Source: Muribaculaceae bacterium
GTDB taxonomy: Bacteria > Bacteroidota > Bacteroidia > Bacteroidales > Muribaculaceae
Length of the DNA: 64,000 nucleotides
Direction: 5' to 3'
Assembly: GCA_022509085.1 (NCBI GenBank)
Contig: JAFLTW010000006.1
Location: forward strand, 1-64,000
The notes under the pieces are model-generated. The model worked only from the letters and a program-made list of their open reading frames with translations, was not told the origin of the DNA and searched no databases. This document shows positions 1 to 6,897 of this stretch, in pieces. Within the stretch, counting starts at the first letter, position 1, and each line of letters begins with the position of its first letter. Both the position numbers and the translations under genes were made by a program.

Positions 1-13
1 GACAATGAGGACT

Positions 14-82
14 GTTAAAAAAGGTTCTGCGATTTAGCTGTTCTGCGATTTTCTGTTCTGTTAAAAAGGTTCTGCGATTGTC
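14..82 (-). repeat. AATCGCAGAAC repeat cluster at the 3' end of the epimerase gene
   Basis: Three copies of AATCGCAGAAC, read on the minus strand, are separated by short A/T-rich spacers. They begin just after the epimerase stop codon and run in the same direction as that gene. The same 11-mer recurs at 1158-1400, 1628-1776, 6749, 9803 and 12803. Function is unknown. It is intergenic and not a CRISPR: spacers are short and not unique. Confidence 0.7.
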
Positions 83-1137
83 TATTTGGAGGTGTGGGAG
101 CGGAACCAGGCGACGGTGGCGTCGATGCCGCGCTGGAGCGGCGTCGACGGGAGGAAGCCGGTGGCCTCGGCGAGAGCCGAGGAGTCGGCGAAGGTGCGGT
201 AGACGTCGCCGGGTTGCATGGGGAGGAACTCCTTCCTGGCCTCCCTGCCTATCGATTTCTCGATGGCCCGGATGTAGTCCATGAGTTTTACGGGGCTGGA
301 GTTACCGATGTTGTAGACCCTGTAAGGGGCGGGTGACGTAGCCGGGTCAGGGTGCTGCTCATCCCAGGCAGTGTTCCCCTGCGGGATGACGTCGGCTATC
401 CTGACGACGCCCTCCACGATGTCGTCGATATAAGTGAAGTCGCGATACATGTCGCCGTTGTTGAACACCTTGATGGGTCGGTCGTTGAGGATGGCGTCAA
501 TGAAGAGGTAGGGAGACATGTCGGGACGTCCCCAGGGACCGTAGACGGTGAAGAAGCGCAGGCCGGTGGTGGGAAGGCCGTAGAGCTGCGAGTAGGCGTG
601 AGCCATGAGCTCGTTGCTCTTCTTCGTGGCGGCATAGAGACTCACGGGATGGTCGACGGGATCGCTCTCGGAGAAGGGCACCTTGCCGTTAAGTCCGTAG
701 ACGCTGGAGGAGGAGGCGTAGACGAGGTGGGACACCTTGTAATGGCGGCAGCACTCGAGGATGTTGATGAAGCCGTCGACGTTGCTTTGGATGTAAGCGT
801 GGGGATGGTCGATGGAATAGCGGACGCCGGCCTGGGCGGCGAGATGGATCACGCGGTCGAAGGCGCCGTTGGCGAAGAGCATGCGCATGGCGTCGGTGTC
901 CTCAAGGTTCATGCGGATGAATCGGAGGCGCGGGTCGGCAGAGCTGGTGGAGAGCCGGTACCAGTCGATGTCGGCTTCGGAGAAGCCGAGGAGGGCGAGG
1001 CGCCCGAACTTGAGGACGGGGTCGTAGTAGGAGTTGATGTTGTCGAGGCCGACTACCTCGACATCGCGGCTCTGCAAGAGCCGGCGGCAGACGGCGGCGC
1101 CGATGAACCCGGCAGCGCCGGTGACTAAGTATCGCAT
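82..1137 (-). CDS. NAD-dependent epimerase, UDP-glucuronate 4-epimerase type
   Basis: This is a short-chain dehydrogenase/reductase of the extended class. A Rossmann GAAGFIG motif lies at residues 7-13 and the catalytic Tyr-x-x-x-Lys (YAATK) at 168-172. The later stretch with RFFTVYGPWGRPDM and the MYRDFTYIDD motif is characteristic of UDP-glucuronate 4-epimerases, which convert UDP-GlcA to UDP-GalA in the cytoplasm for surface polysaccharide synthesis. The length of 351 aa is normal. It is the last gene of the minus-strand polysaccharide cluster but is separated from the kinase gene by 650 bp of repeats, so it may have its own promoter. The exact sugar specificity (glucuronate versus another UDP-hexose) is inferred from motifs only. 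Confidence 0.9.
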   Translation of the reverse strand: MRYLVTGAAGFIGAAVCRRLLQSRDVEVVGLDNINSYYDPVLKFGRLALLGFSEADIDWYRLSTSSADPRLRFIRMNLEDTDAMRMLFANGAFDRVIHLAAQAGVRYSIDHPHAYIQSNVDGFINILECCRHYKVSHLVYASSSSVYGLNGKVPFSESDPVDHPVSLYAATKKSNELMAHAYSQLYGLPTTGLRFFTVYGPWGRPDMSPYLFIDAILNDRPIKVFNNGDMYRDFTYIDDIVEGVVRIADVIPQGNTAWDEQHPDPATSPAPYRVYNIGNSSPVKLMDYIRAIEKSIGREARKEFLPMQPGDVYRTFADSSALAEATGFLPSTPLQRGIDATVAWFRSHTSK

Positions 1138-1157
1138 AACAGTGGGGGTAATGGGGT

Positions 1158-1450
1158 CAATCGCAGAACTTTTTTATCGCAGAACTCTTTATATGTTAGC
1201 ATGTTCGAACGCATTTAACGAGCGGAACGACGCGGAGGATATGGGGACTCTCGCACATTGAGTTTAATCGCAGAACTTTTTTATCGCAGAACTCTTTATA
1301 TGTGAGCATGTTCGAGCGCAAGTAACGGGCGGAACAACGCGGTGGATATGGGGACTCGCGCACATTGAGTTTAATCGCAGAACTCTTTGATCGCAGAACT
1401 CTTTATATGTTAACATGTTCGAGCGCAAGTAACGAGCGGAACAACGCGGA
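1158..1450 (+). repeat. Three tandem ~107-bp intergenic repeat units
   Basis: Three consecutive units begin near 1159, 1266 and 1374. Each opens with two copies of ATCGCAGAAC separated by a T-run, followed by a stretch containing CATGTTCG, AACGAGCGGAAC and a GCGCACATTGAG-like end. Units differ by scattered substitutions. The third runs directly into the structured element at 1481. Related single units occur at 6749 and 9803. No convincing gene lies in 1138-1787. Confidence 0.85.
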
Positions 1451-1480
1451 GGACATCGGATGGGAGGATAGCGCTGTCAT

Positions 1481-1589
1481 ATCATAGACATGCTCTTCGA
1501 GCAAGCCTCCTTGCGCTCGGCTTACCCCACGAAGCTCGCTTGCGCTCGCTTATCGTGGGGATAACCATAGGAGAAGCTCTCCGAGCTAA
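1481..1589 (+). ncRNA. Structured intergenic element, copy A (candidate RNA)
   Basis: The 109-bp stretch starts ATCATAGACAT and ends CCGAGCTAA. It can fold into three hairpins: 1492-1502 (GCTC/GAGC), 1525-1560 (CCCCACGA paired with TCGTGGGG around a 20-nt loop) and 1570-1582 (GGAGA/TCTCC). A second copy at 9901-10009 keeps the flanks and folds the same way, with base changes on both sides of the first two stems. That favours conserved structure over coding. It may be a small RNA, or a REP-like DNA element that only looks structured. Confidence 0.45.
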
Positions 1590-1627
1590 CAGCCACATCA
1601 GCAGCCTTTTAAAGGCAAGGAAGTTTG

Positions 1628-1776
1628 TTAAAATAGTTCTGCGATTGAGCAGTTCTGCGATTGAGCAGTTCTGCGATTGTGTATTCTGTTAAAAAGGTTC
1701 TGCGATTGAGCAGTTCTGCGATTGTGTATTCTGTTAAAATAGTTCTGCGATTGAGCAGTTCTGCGATTGTCTATTT
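1628..1776 (-). repeat. AATCGCAGAAC repeat array at the 3' end of the kinase gene
   Basis: About seven copies of AATCGCAGAAC on the minus strand, arranged in nested units with GCTC and TTTTAACAGAATACAC spacers. The array starts within 12 bp of the kinase stop codon. It is the same family as the repeats at 14-82 and 1158-1450, and is again oriented with the gene it follows. Confidence 0.8.
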
Positions 1777-1787
1777 TTGGGAGGGGG

Positions 1788-4226
1788 TTAGGAGTCGGAG
1801 TCGGAGTGGTACTCGTAGCCGTAGCCGTAGCCGTAACCGTAGCCATACTTGTAGGAGTAAGTGTAGCCGTAACGACCCTTCTCGTTCATCGTGCCGTTGA
1901 GTATGAAGGCCATGCGGTTGAACTTCTTCTCCGTATACAGTTTTTCGAGAACCGGCAGCATGGTGCGCTCGAGCAAGCCGGCACGTATTACGAAGACCGT
2001 GCGGTCGGCAAACTTGTCGATAATCTGCGCGTCCGCAACCACCTCGATGGGAGGACAGTCGATGAGAATAAAATCAAACTCCTTCTTGAGGTGCTCCATC
2101 ATCTCGCCAAACCGTCCGCTCTCAAGGAGCTCCGTCGGGTTGGGCGGTATCTTGCCAACAGGCAGGATGTAGAGATTATCGATATCCTGATAGGGCACGA
2201 GGAGGCTGTCGATATTGTTCTCGTTGCCGGCAAGATAGTTGGCCATACCGACCTTCGGCTTGTCGATGTAGGCCGAGGCGGAGGCGTGGCGCATGTCGCC
2301 GTCGATAACAAGCACGCGGTGGTGCTTGAGAGCGAGCGACACACCGAGGTTCATCGCGATGAACGACTTACCGCTGGAGGGATTGAACGAAGTGATGGCC
2401 ACCACATCGCAGCCCTCCTTATTGAGGCGCGTAAAGTCGGTATTGGTGCGGAGCACGCGGAAAGCCTCGTTGACACTGTCGCGCTTGCCGGACTTAACGA
2501 GAGTGACACGCGGAGCGGACGACTCGCCGGCCTTCTTCTTATTGAGTTTAAGCTTGGTGCCGAAAATCCTGGAGGTGATGCCCTTACGCTTGCCAACCTG
2601 AGGAATCTCACCGAGCATGGGGATAGCCAGATCCTCCACATCCTTACGGCCGCGCACCTTGGTATCGGTCATCTCCTTACCGTAGACGATAGCGAAGGGC
2701 ACAAACAACCCGAAGAGGAAGCATCCGGTAAGGATAAGGCTGCTCTTAGGCGAAGTCGGGGCACCCGAGCCGCCCGGGCGTTTGATAACGCGCGTGTTGT
2801 AGGCTGTAAACGCCTGATTGAGCTCATTGTCCTCGCGCTTCTGGAGAAGGAAGAGATAGAGGTTTTCCTTCACCATCTGCTGGCGCTCCACAGAAAGAAG
2901 ATACTTCGCCTGAGTGGGATTGGCTGCCAGGCGGGAAGTAGCTGCACCGCGGGCGCCCTGCAGGCCCTTCATCTGGGTCTGGATATTGAGGATGGAGTTG
3001 TCGACCGAACCGATGATGGCGCTGCGCATGGCATCGAGGTCGTGGTCCATATTCTGCACGAGGGGGTTCTTCTCCGACGACTTAGCCACGAGCGCGTTAC
3101 GCTCGAGGAGCTTGGCGTTGTACTCCCCTATCTGGGACTGGATATCAAGGTTTTCCACACCGGTGTTGGTGGGGAGGGCCTTGTCGTTGCTGCCGTCGGA
3201 GTTTAGATAGCCCTTGATATAGCGGGTCATCTGCAACTGGTTGTTAAGGGCGAGGAGCTGCTGGCTGAGGTCCTGGCTCTCGGCGAGGTAGGAATGAGCG
3301 GCGGCACTGAGGTCGGGAATGGCGTTCTCGCTCTTGTAGGAGGAGATGTCGGAGTCGACATGGCCCAGCTCATCCTCAATCACGTTGAGGCGCTCATTAA
3401 TGAAATTGGAGGTAGAGACCGCAATCTGGTTCTTGTCGCGGATCCAGTTTTCGTTGTAGACACCGATAAGGAAATTGAGCACCTCGTCGGCGCGCTGTAT
3501 GTTCTGGTCGGAGAATGAGAGGTTGATGATGGTGCCCTTCTTGTCGTCGAGTTTCACGGCGAGGCGCGACTCGTAGCTGTTGACAGTAGACTTGAGGGAG
3601 CCCTTGAACACCTCCATGGAAACACCCTTACCCTTATGGTAGCTTGCCGAGGGGGTGACGACGAAGGGACCCATGGGAGAGGGTACGGTGTCGCCGAGCA
3701 CACCTGAGAACGACTTCTCGTAGGCCGTGCCGTAGGTGTTCTGGTTGAGTCTGATGTTTGAGACGGAGTATTTTCCGTCAGCATCGAGCCGGAAGTTGAA
3801 CTGAGTGGCCTCGTTGTCGGGGAAGTCGGGCATCGAGATGCGCACGGGGTTGGTGGTGCCGTAGGCCACGACCTTGTGGAACGTACCGGGGAGGTAGTAG
3901 TTCATCATCAGGTCGAGGCGCTTGACGACCTCTTCCATAAGGTCTGGCGACTTGAAGGATGTGACTTCGTTTTGGATGTTGGTGTTGGTCTGGAGCAGAC
4001 CGAGGTCGCCGAAGTCGTTGATGTTGGTAGCTGTGGACTTTCCTTTGGAGTCTTCCTTGATGAGGACGGATGCAGTCTCGGTGTAGACCTTAGGGGTCTT
4101 GAGGAGGTAGAAGACGCCGAAGAACATGCAGATGGCGATGGAGCAGAGGATCCAGGGCCAGTAGTGGAGCGTCCGGAAGAGGACGTCGAGGAAGGGTACG
4201 GAGTTGTCGGAGTTTTGATTGCTCAT
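1788..4226 (-). CDS. Wzc-type polysaccharide co-polymerase and tyrosine autokinase
   Basis: This 812-aa inner-membrane protein has a transmembrane helix at about 20-40, a long periplasmic Wzz/GNVR-type coiled-coil region, a second membrane helix just before the cytoplasmic part, and a bacterial tyrosine kinase domain. Walker A (PSSGKS) is at 616-621, Walker A' (VIDGDM) near 640, and Walker B (LIDCPP) near 720. The C-terminus, about residues 786-806, has eleven tyrosines at strictly alternating positions followed by DSDS, the autophosphorylation cluster of this family. It lies 14 bp downstream of the Wza gene in the same operon. The family controls chain length and export of extracellular polysaccharide. 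The tyrosine tail is encoded by near-perfect short DNA repeats, so it could change length by slippage. Confidence 0.95.
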   Translation of the reverse strand: MSNQNSDNSVPFLDVLFRTLHYWPWILCSIAICMFFGVFYLLKTPKVYTETASVLIKEDSKGKSTATNINDFGDLGLLQTNTNIQNEVTSFKSPDLMEEVVKRLDLMMNYYLPGTFHKVVAYGTTNPVRISMPDFPDNEATQFNFRLDADGKYSVSNIRLNQNTYGTAYEKSFSGVLGDTVPSPMGPFVVTPSASYHKGKGVSMEVFKGSLKSTVNSYESRLAVKLDDKKGTIINLSFSDQNIQRADEVLNFLIGVYNENWIRDKNQIAVSTSNFINERLNVIEDELGHVDSDISSYKSENAIPDLSAAAHSYLAESQDLSQQLLALNNQLQMTRYIKGYLNSDGSNDKALPTNTGVENLDIQSQIGEYNAKLLERNALVAKSSEKNPLVQNMDHDLDAMRSAIIGSVDNSILNIQTQMKGLQGARGAATSRLAANPTQAKYLLSVERQQMVKENLYLFLLQKREDNELNQAFTAYNTRVIKRPGGSGAPTSPKSSLILTGCFLFGLFVPFAIVYGKEMTDTKVRGRKDVEDLAIPMLGEIPQVGKRKGITSRIFGTKLKLNKKKAGESSAPRVTLVKSGKRDSVNEAFRVLRTNTDFTRLNKEGCDVVAITSFNPSSGKSFIAMNLGVSLALKHHRVLVIDGDMRHASASAYIDKPKVGMANYLAGNENNIDSLLVPYQDIDNLYILPVGKIPPNPTELLESGRFGEMMEHLKKEFDFILIDCPPIEVVADAQIIDKFADRTVFVIRAGLLERTMLPVLEKLYTEKKFNRMAFILNGTMNEKGRYGYTYSYKYGYGYGYGYGYEYHSDSDS

Positions 4227-4240
4227 ATGTCAGGAGTAGA

Positions 4241-5059
4241 TTAGCGGGTGAGGGTGATGACCATGGTGGCGATGGTGACGGCGAGAGAGCCGACGGAGAT
4301 CCAGAAGGAGGGTTGGAAGGGAGTGTTGCCGGCGGAGGTCGTCTCGCGCTTTGCGCGGTCGTTGGGCTCGACGTAGATGACGTCTTCCTGCTGGAGGTAG
4401 TAAGCGGGGCTCATGGCCAGGGAGCGACCGTCGGTCATGTCGATGATGTAGGTCTCCTTCTTGTCGCCGAGTTGGCGGATCACCATGACGTTGTCGCGAC
4501 GGCCGGTATTTTTCATGTCGCCGGCCATTGTGAGGGCGTCGATGATGGTCATACGGTCGCGGTTGAACTCATAGCGGCCGGGGCGCGCCACCTCACCGAG
4601 TACGGAGACACCGGTATTGATAAACTCGACTGTGACGACGGGCTGCTTCACGAGGTCTTCCTTGATGAGGCGGCTCTCGATAAACTCGGCCACCTCATCG
4701 CGGCGCATGCCGGCGATGTGGAGTTTGCCGAGGACGGGGAAGTTGATGTTGCCCTGCTCATCGACGGTGTAGTAGGAGACGCGGGAGTCGTTCTGGTATT
4801 GGGCGTTGCCGGTGACGTTGCCGGCGTTAAGGCGCGTCTGGGTCTGCACGAGGTTGAGCAGCGAGGAGAGGGCAGCGTCCTGGGTGCTGACGATGATGGA
4901 GAGCTTGTCTTCGGGACGTACGCGGATGTCGTAGACCTTCTGGGGGAGCATCTGCTCGCCCTGGGCGAGGTCTTGGAAGTAGGCGATGTTTTTGGGTGTT
5001 GAGCAGGAGGAGAGGAGGATGATGGCGGCGGAGGCCGCGAGGAGGTTAATCTTTTTCAT
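4241..5059 (-). CDS. Wza-type polysaccharide export lipoprotein
   Basis: This 272-aa protein has a lipoprotein signal peptide (lipobox LLSSC, mature Cys about residue 19) followed by STPKNIAYFQDL, typical of Bacteroidota export proteins. The polysaccharide-export domain (residues about 40-130, with VRPEDKLSI) precedes an SLBB-type region (GEVARPGRYEF), and a hydrophobic helix ends the protein (about 250-270). The family forms the outer-membrane/periplasmic exit for capsule or exopolysaccharide. It sits between the NusG-like fusion regulator (31 bp upstream) and the Wzc kinase (14 bp downstream), which fits one operon with kinase and exporter acting together. Confidence 0.93.
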   Translation of the reverse strand: MKKINLLAASAAIILLSSCSTPKNIAYFQDLAQGEQMLPQKVYDIRVRPEDKLSIIVSTQDAALSSLLNLVQTQTRLNAGNVTGNAQYQNDSRVSYYTVDEQGNINFPVLGKLHIAGMRRDEVAEFIESRLIKEDLVKQPVVTVEFINTGVSVLGEVARPGRYEFNRDRMTIIDALTMAGDMKNTGRRDNVMVIRQLGDKKETYIIDMTDGRSLAMSPAYYLQQEDVIYVEPNDRAKRETTSAGNTPFQPSFWISVGSLAVTIATMVITLTR

Positions 5060-5090
5060 ATGTTAGCAGGTTCGGTATATAATCGCAGGG

Positions 5091-6512
5091 TTAGAGGAGG
5101 GGGCGGACGAGGGAGGGGTCGGTGAAGCGCCACTCGATGTCGTTGGCGTCGCCGAAGATGCGGAGGCGATAGACGGTGCCTTTCTTGCCGTGGGAGAGGT
5201 CGATGACCTCACCGGAAAGACCCAGGAAGGGTCCGCCAATTACAACCACCTGAGTGTCGGGGAGCAGAGGCAGCGAACCGGCCGGCGCCACCTCGACCTC
5301 GGGTGTGAACGACTCTACCGTGAGGCGGAAGAGCGCCATGGAGCTGTCGGAGATGACGGCGTAGGAGCCCGCGGAGCGGTAGCACCACGCCACAGAACCA
5401 ATGTGGCGGAAAAGCGCCGGGATATCGGAGATGCGATAACGGAAAAACACGATATCGCCTATGACGGGTTTCTTGCGGAAGAGCAATCTCCCCCCTATCC
5501 TGTCGGAAATCTCCTCGTAGGGGTAGAAAATCTCGGGTTTCGGCATCCCCTCCCCGACGGCGTCGGCCAGGGCCTTCTCAAGCCGCGGGAAGCGGACACC
5601 CAGACGCATCTTCATCGCAAACCAGCGGAGCGGGTTGGAGAGGAAGAACCGACCGACAGTCCGCACGATGGAACGCCTGAGGTCGGCAGGGAGCTCCACA
5701 TCCTCCGAACAGAGCGAGAGGACCGGGAGCAGCGCCGGGAAACGGGGCACGACGGCCAGAGCCGCGTGGGGGGCAACGCCACAGGAGAGCGCGGCCAGCA
5801 CCCAGACAGCGATGAGCACCGACTCCGCATCGGAGCCAAACGCGAGGAGACGGGAGGCAAGCAGTGCCTGCACCTTCTCCCCTACCTCCTGCGAGAGCTG
5901 ACGGGGTGTAAGGCGCGACTGTGAGAGCGGAAAAACGTATTTGCGCGATGTGGAGACGAACGGCTCGAGCCATTCGCGCGTGGCCTTGTCGAACGAGGGA
6001 ACGTCTTCCTTACGGATGCCGGCGACCTCGGAGAGCGGGCAGGCACCGTTTAGAAGGGAGACGAGCATCAGAGCGAACGGAAGGCGGTCTTTTGCCGGCA
6101 CTCCCCTCTTTATGAAGGCAGAGAACCGGTTAAGGTCGGCCAAGGAGATACGTGCCGACCAGACGTCAGGGAGCAGGCTGAGGAGACGGGCCTTGACCTG
6201 CTGGAAGTCGCCGGCCGGGAGGGCCGGGTATTCGGTGCGGGCCCGGCTATAGAGGGCGGAGATGATGTCGAAGTAGTGGATGGCGGTCTTGGATGAGAGG
6301 CCGTCGAAGAACATGTAGACGAGCCACTGCTCGAGGCACAGGCGCGAGCCGACGACGAGGTTGTCGGGGGCTGAGGCGAGGAATGCGGAGAAGCAGCGGA
6401 GGGCCTTGAGGTAGTTGGGGCGTGAGCGCTCGGCGCGCGACTCTACGGCCGACCGGAAGAAGTCGAGGAGTTGCGTAGAGGTAACGGGTTGAGTGTTAGC
6501 AGACTGGCTCAC
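5091..6512 (-). CDS. Fusion of an integrase-like domain with a NusG/UpxY-like antiterminator
   Basis: This 473-aa protein appears to have two parts. Residues 1-250 resemble a tyrosine recombinase: a SAM-like helical N-terminus (about 15-95), then a core-like stretch (LLNGACPLSEVAGIRKED, 153-170) where active enzymes carry a catalytic Arg that is absent here. No R-H-x-x-R-Y set is visible. Residues about 335-473 resemble the NusG N-terminal domain and a KOW motif (GPFLGLSGEVIDL, about 427-439), as in UpxY capsule antiterminators. It is the first gene of the exopolysaccharide operon, where such regulators usually act on the leader of their own transcript. My inference is a dead recombinase fold reused for DNA or RNA binding in transcription elongation control. 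The NusG part is the surer call. Confidence 0.75.
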   Translation of the reverse strand: MSQSANTQPVTSTQLLDFFRSAVESRAERSRPNYLKALRCFSAFLASAPDNLVVGSRLCLEQWLVYMFFDGLSSKTAIHYFDIISALYSRARTEYPALPAGDFQQVKARLLSLLPDVWSARISLADLNRFSAFIKRGVPAKDRLPFALMLVSLLNGACPLSEVAGIRKEDVPSFDKATREWLEPFVSTSRKYVFPLSQSRLTPRQLSQEVGEKVQALLASRLLAFGSDAESVLIAVWVLAALSCGVAPHAALAVVPRFPALLPVLSLCSEDVELPADLRRSIVRTVGRFFLSNPLRWFAMKMRLGVRFPRLEKALADAVGEGMPKPEIFYPYEEISDRIGGRLLFRKKPVIGDIVFFRYRISDIPALFRHIGSVAWCYRSAGSYAVISDSSMALFRLTVESFTPEVEVAPAGSLPLLPDTQVVVIGGPFLGLSGEVIDLSHGKKGTVYRLRIFGDANDIEWRFTDPSLVRPLL

Positions 6513-6680
6513 GCAGAGGTTTTAACTTTGGGGGAAAAGGAGAGTACAATTATTGACTCCGCGAAAGCCGGGGGTTATGGCCCTGGATGTCGGGGAGCTG
6601 TAAAGAGGGAGGGTTGTGGTCCTCCAGGCGGTTAGTTCATACGTCATTACAATCCGCGCGCGTGCGCGTGAATTATGTTG

Positions 6681-6711
6681 CAAAGTTAATAAAAAAAAAT
6701 GAGATGGGAAA
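6681..6711 (-). promoter_or_regulatory. Promoter of the exopolysaccharide operon
   Basis: On the minus strand a -7 element TAACTTTG (6681-6688) has a near-consensus -33 element TTTC (6708-6711) 19 nt upstream. The predicted transcript starts near 6675, leaving a leader of about 160 nt before the fusion regulator's ATG. The leader can form GGAGG/CCTCC hairpins. An alternating CG/TG tract lies at 6653-6670. Confidence 0.6.
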
Positions 6712-6748
6712 GCCCGGATCGCGGTGGGTTGGACTCGCGCACTTCGAT

Positions 6749-6827
6749 TAATCGCAGAACTTTTTGATCGCAGAACATTTTTCTAAGGCTGGTTCGTGCG
6801 CAAGTAACGAGCAGAACAACGCAGTGG
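6749..6827 (+). repeat. Single AATCGCAGAAC-type intergenic repeat unit
   Basis: Two ATCGCAGAAC copies in tandem are followed by a GTTCGTGCGCAAGTAACGAG-like stretch and CAACGCAGTGG. It matches the units at 1158-1450 and 9803. It lies between the fusion-regulator promoter and the terminator of the OmpA operon. Confidence 0.75.
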
Positions 6828-6840
6828 ATACGGTGAAGAG

Positions 6841-6870
6841 AGACCCCGGCTCCGGGAGGAGTCGGGGTCT
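6841..6870 (-). terminator. Terminator-like hairpin after the OmpA gene
   Basis: AGACCCCG-x-CTCC pairs with GGAG-x-CGGGGTCT around a GGGA loop, 27 bp past the OmpA-family stop. It is GC-rich. The minus strand continues TCTCTT rather than a clean T-run. Confidence 0.6.
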
Positions 6871-6897
6871 ATGGGGATATAAGGATTTTGCTTTAGG

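Noticed and set aside
352-1128. Long plus-strand open frame (258 codons) opposite the epimerase gene
   Set aside because: It is the antisense shadow of a GC-rich gene with Rossmann and YxxxK motifs. Its composition (Val/Gly/Glu/Asp) is typical of such shadows.
1628-1776. Repeat array resembling a CRISPR
   Set aside because: Repeats are 11 bp, spacers are short and repeated rather than unique, and no cas gene is near.
1767-3206. 479-codon plus-strand frame opposite the kinase gene
   Set aside because: The minus strand encodes a complete Wzc kinase with Walker motifs. The plus-strand product has no recognisable motif.
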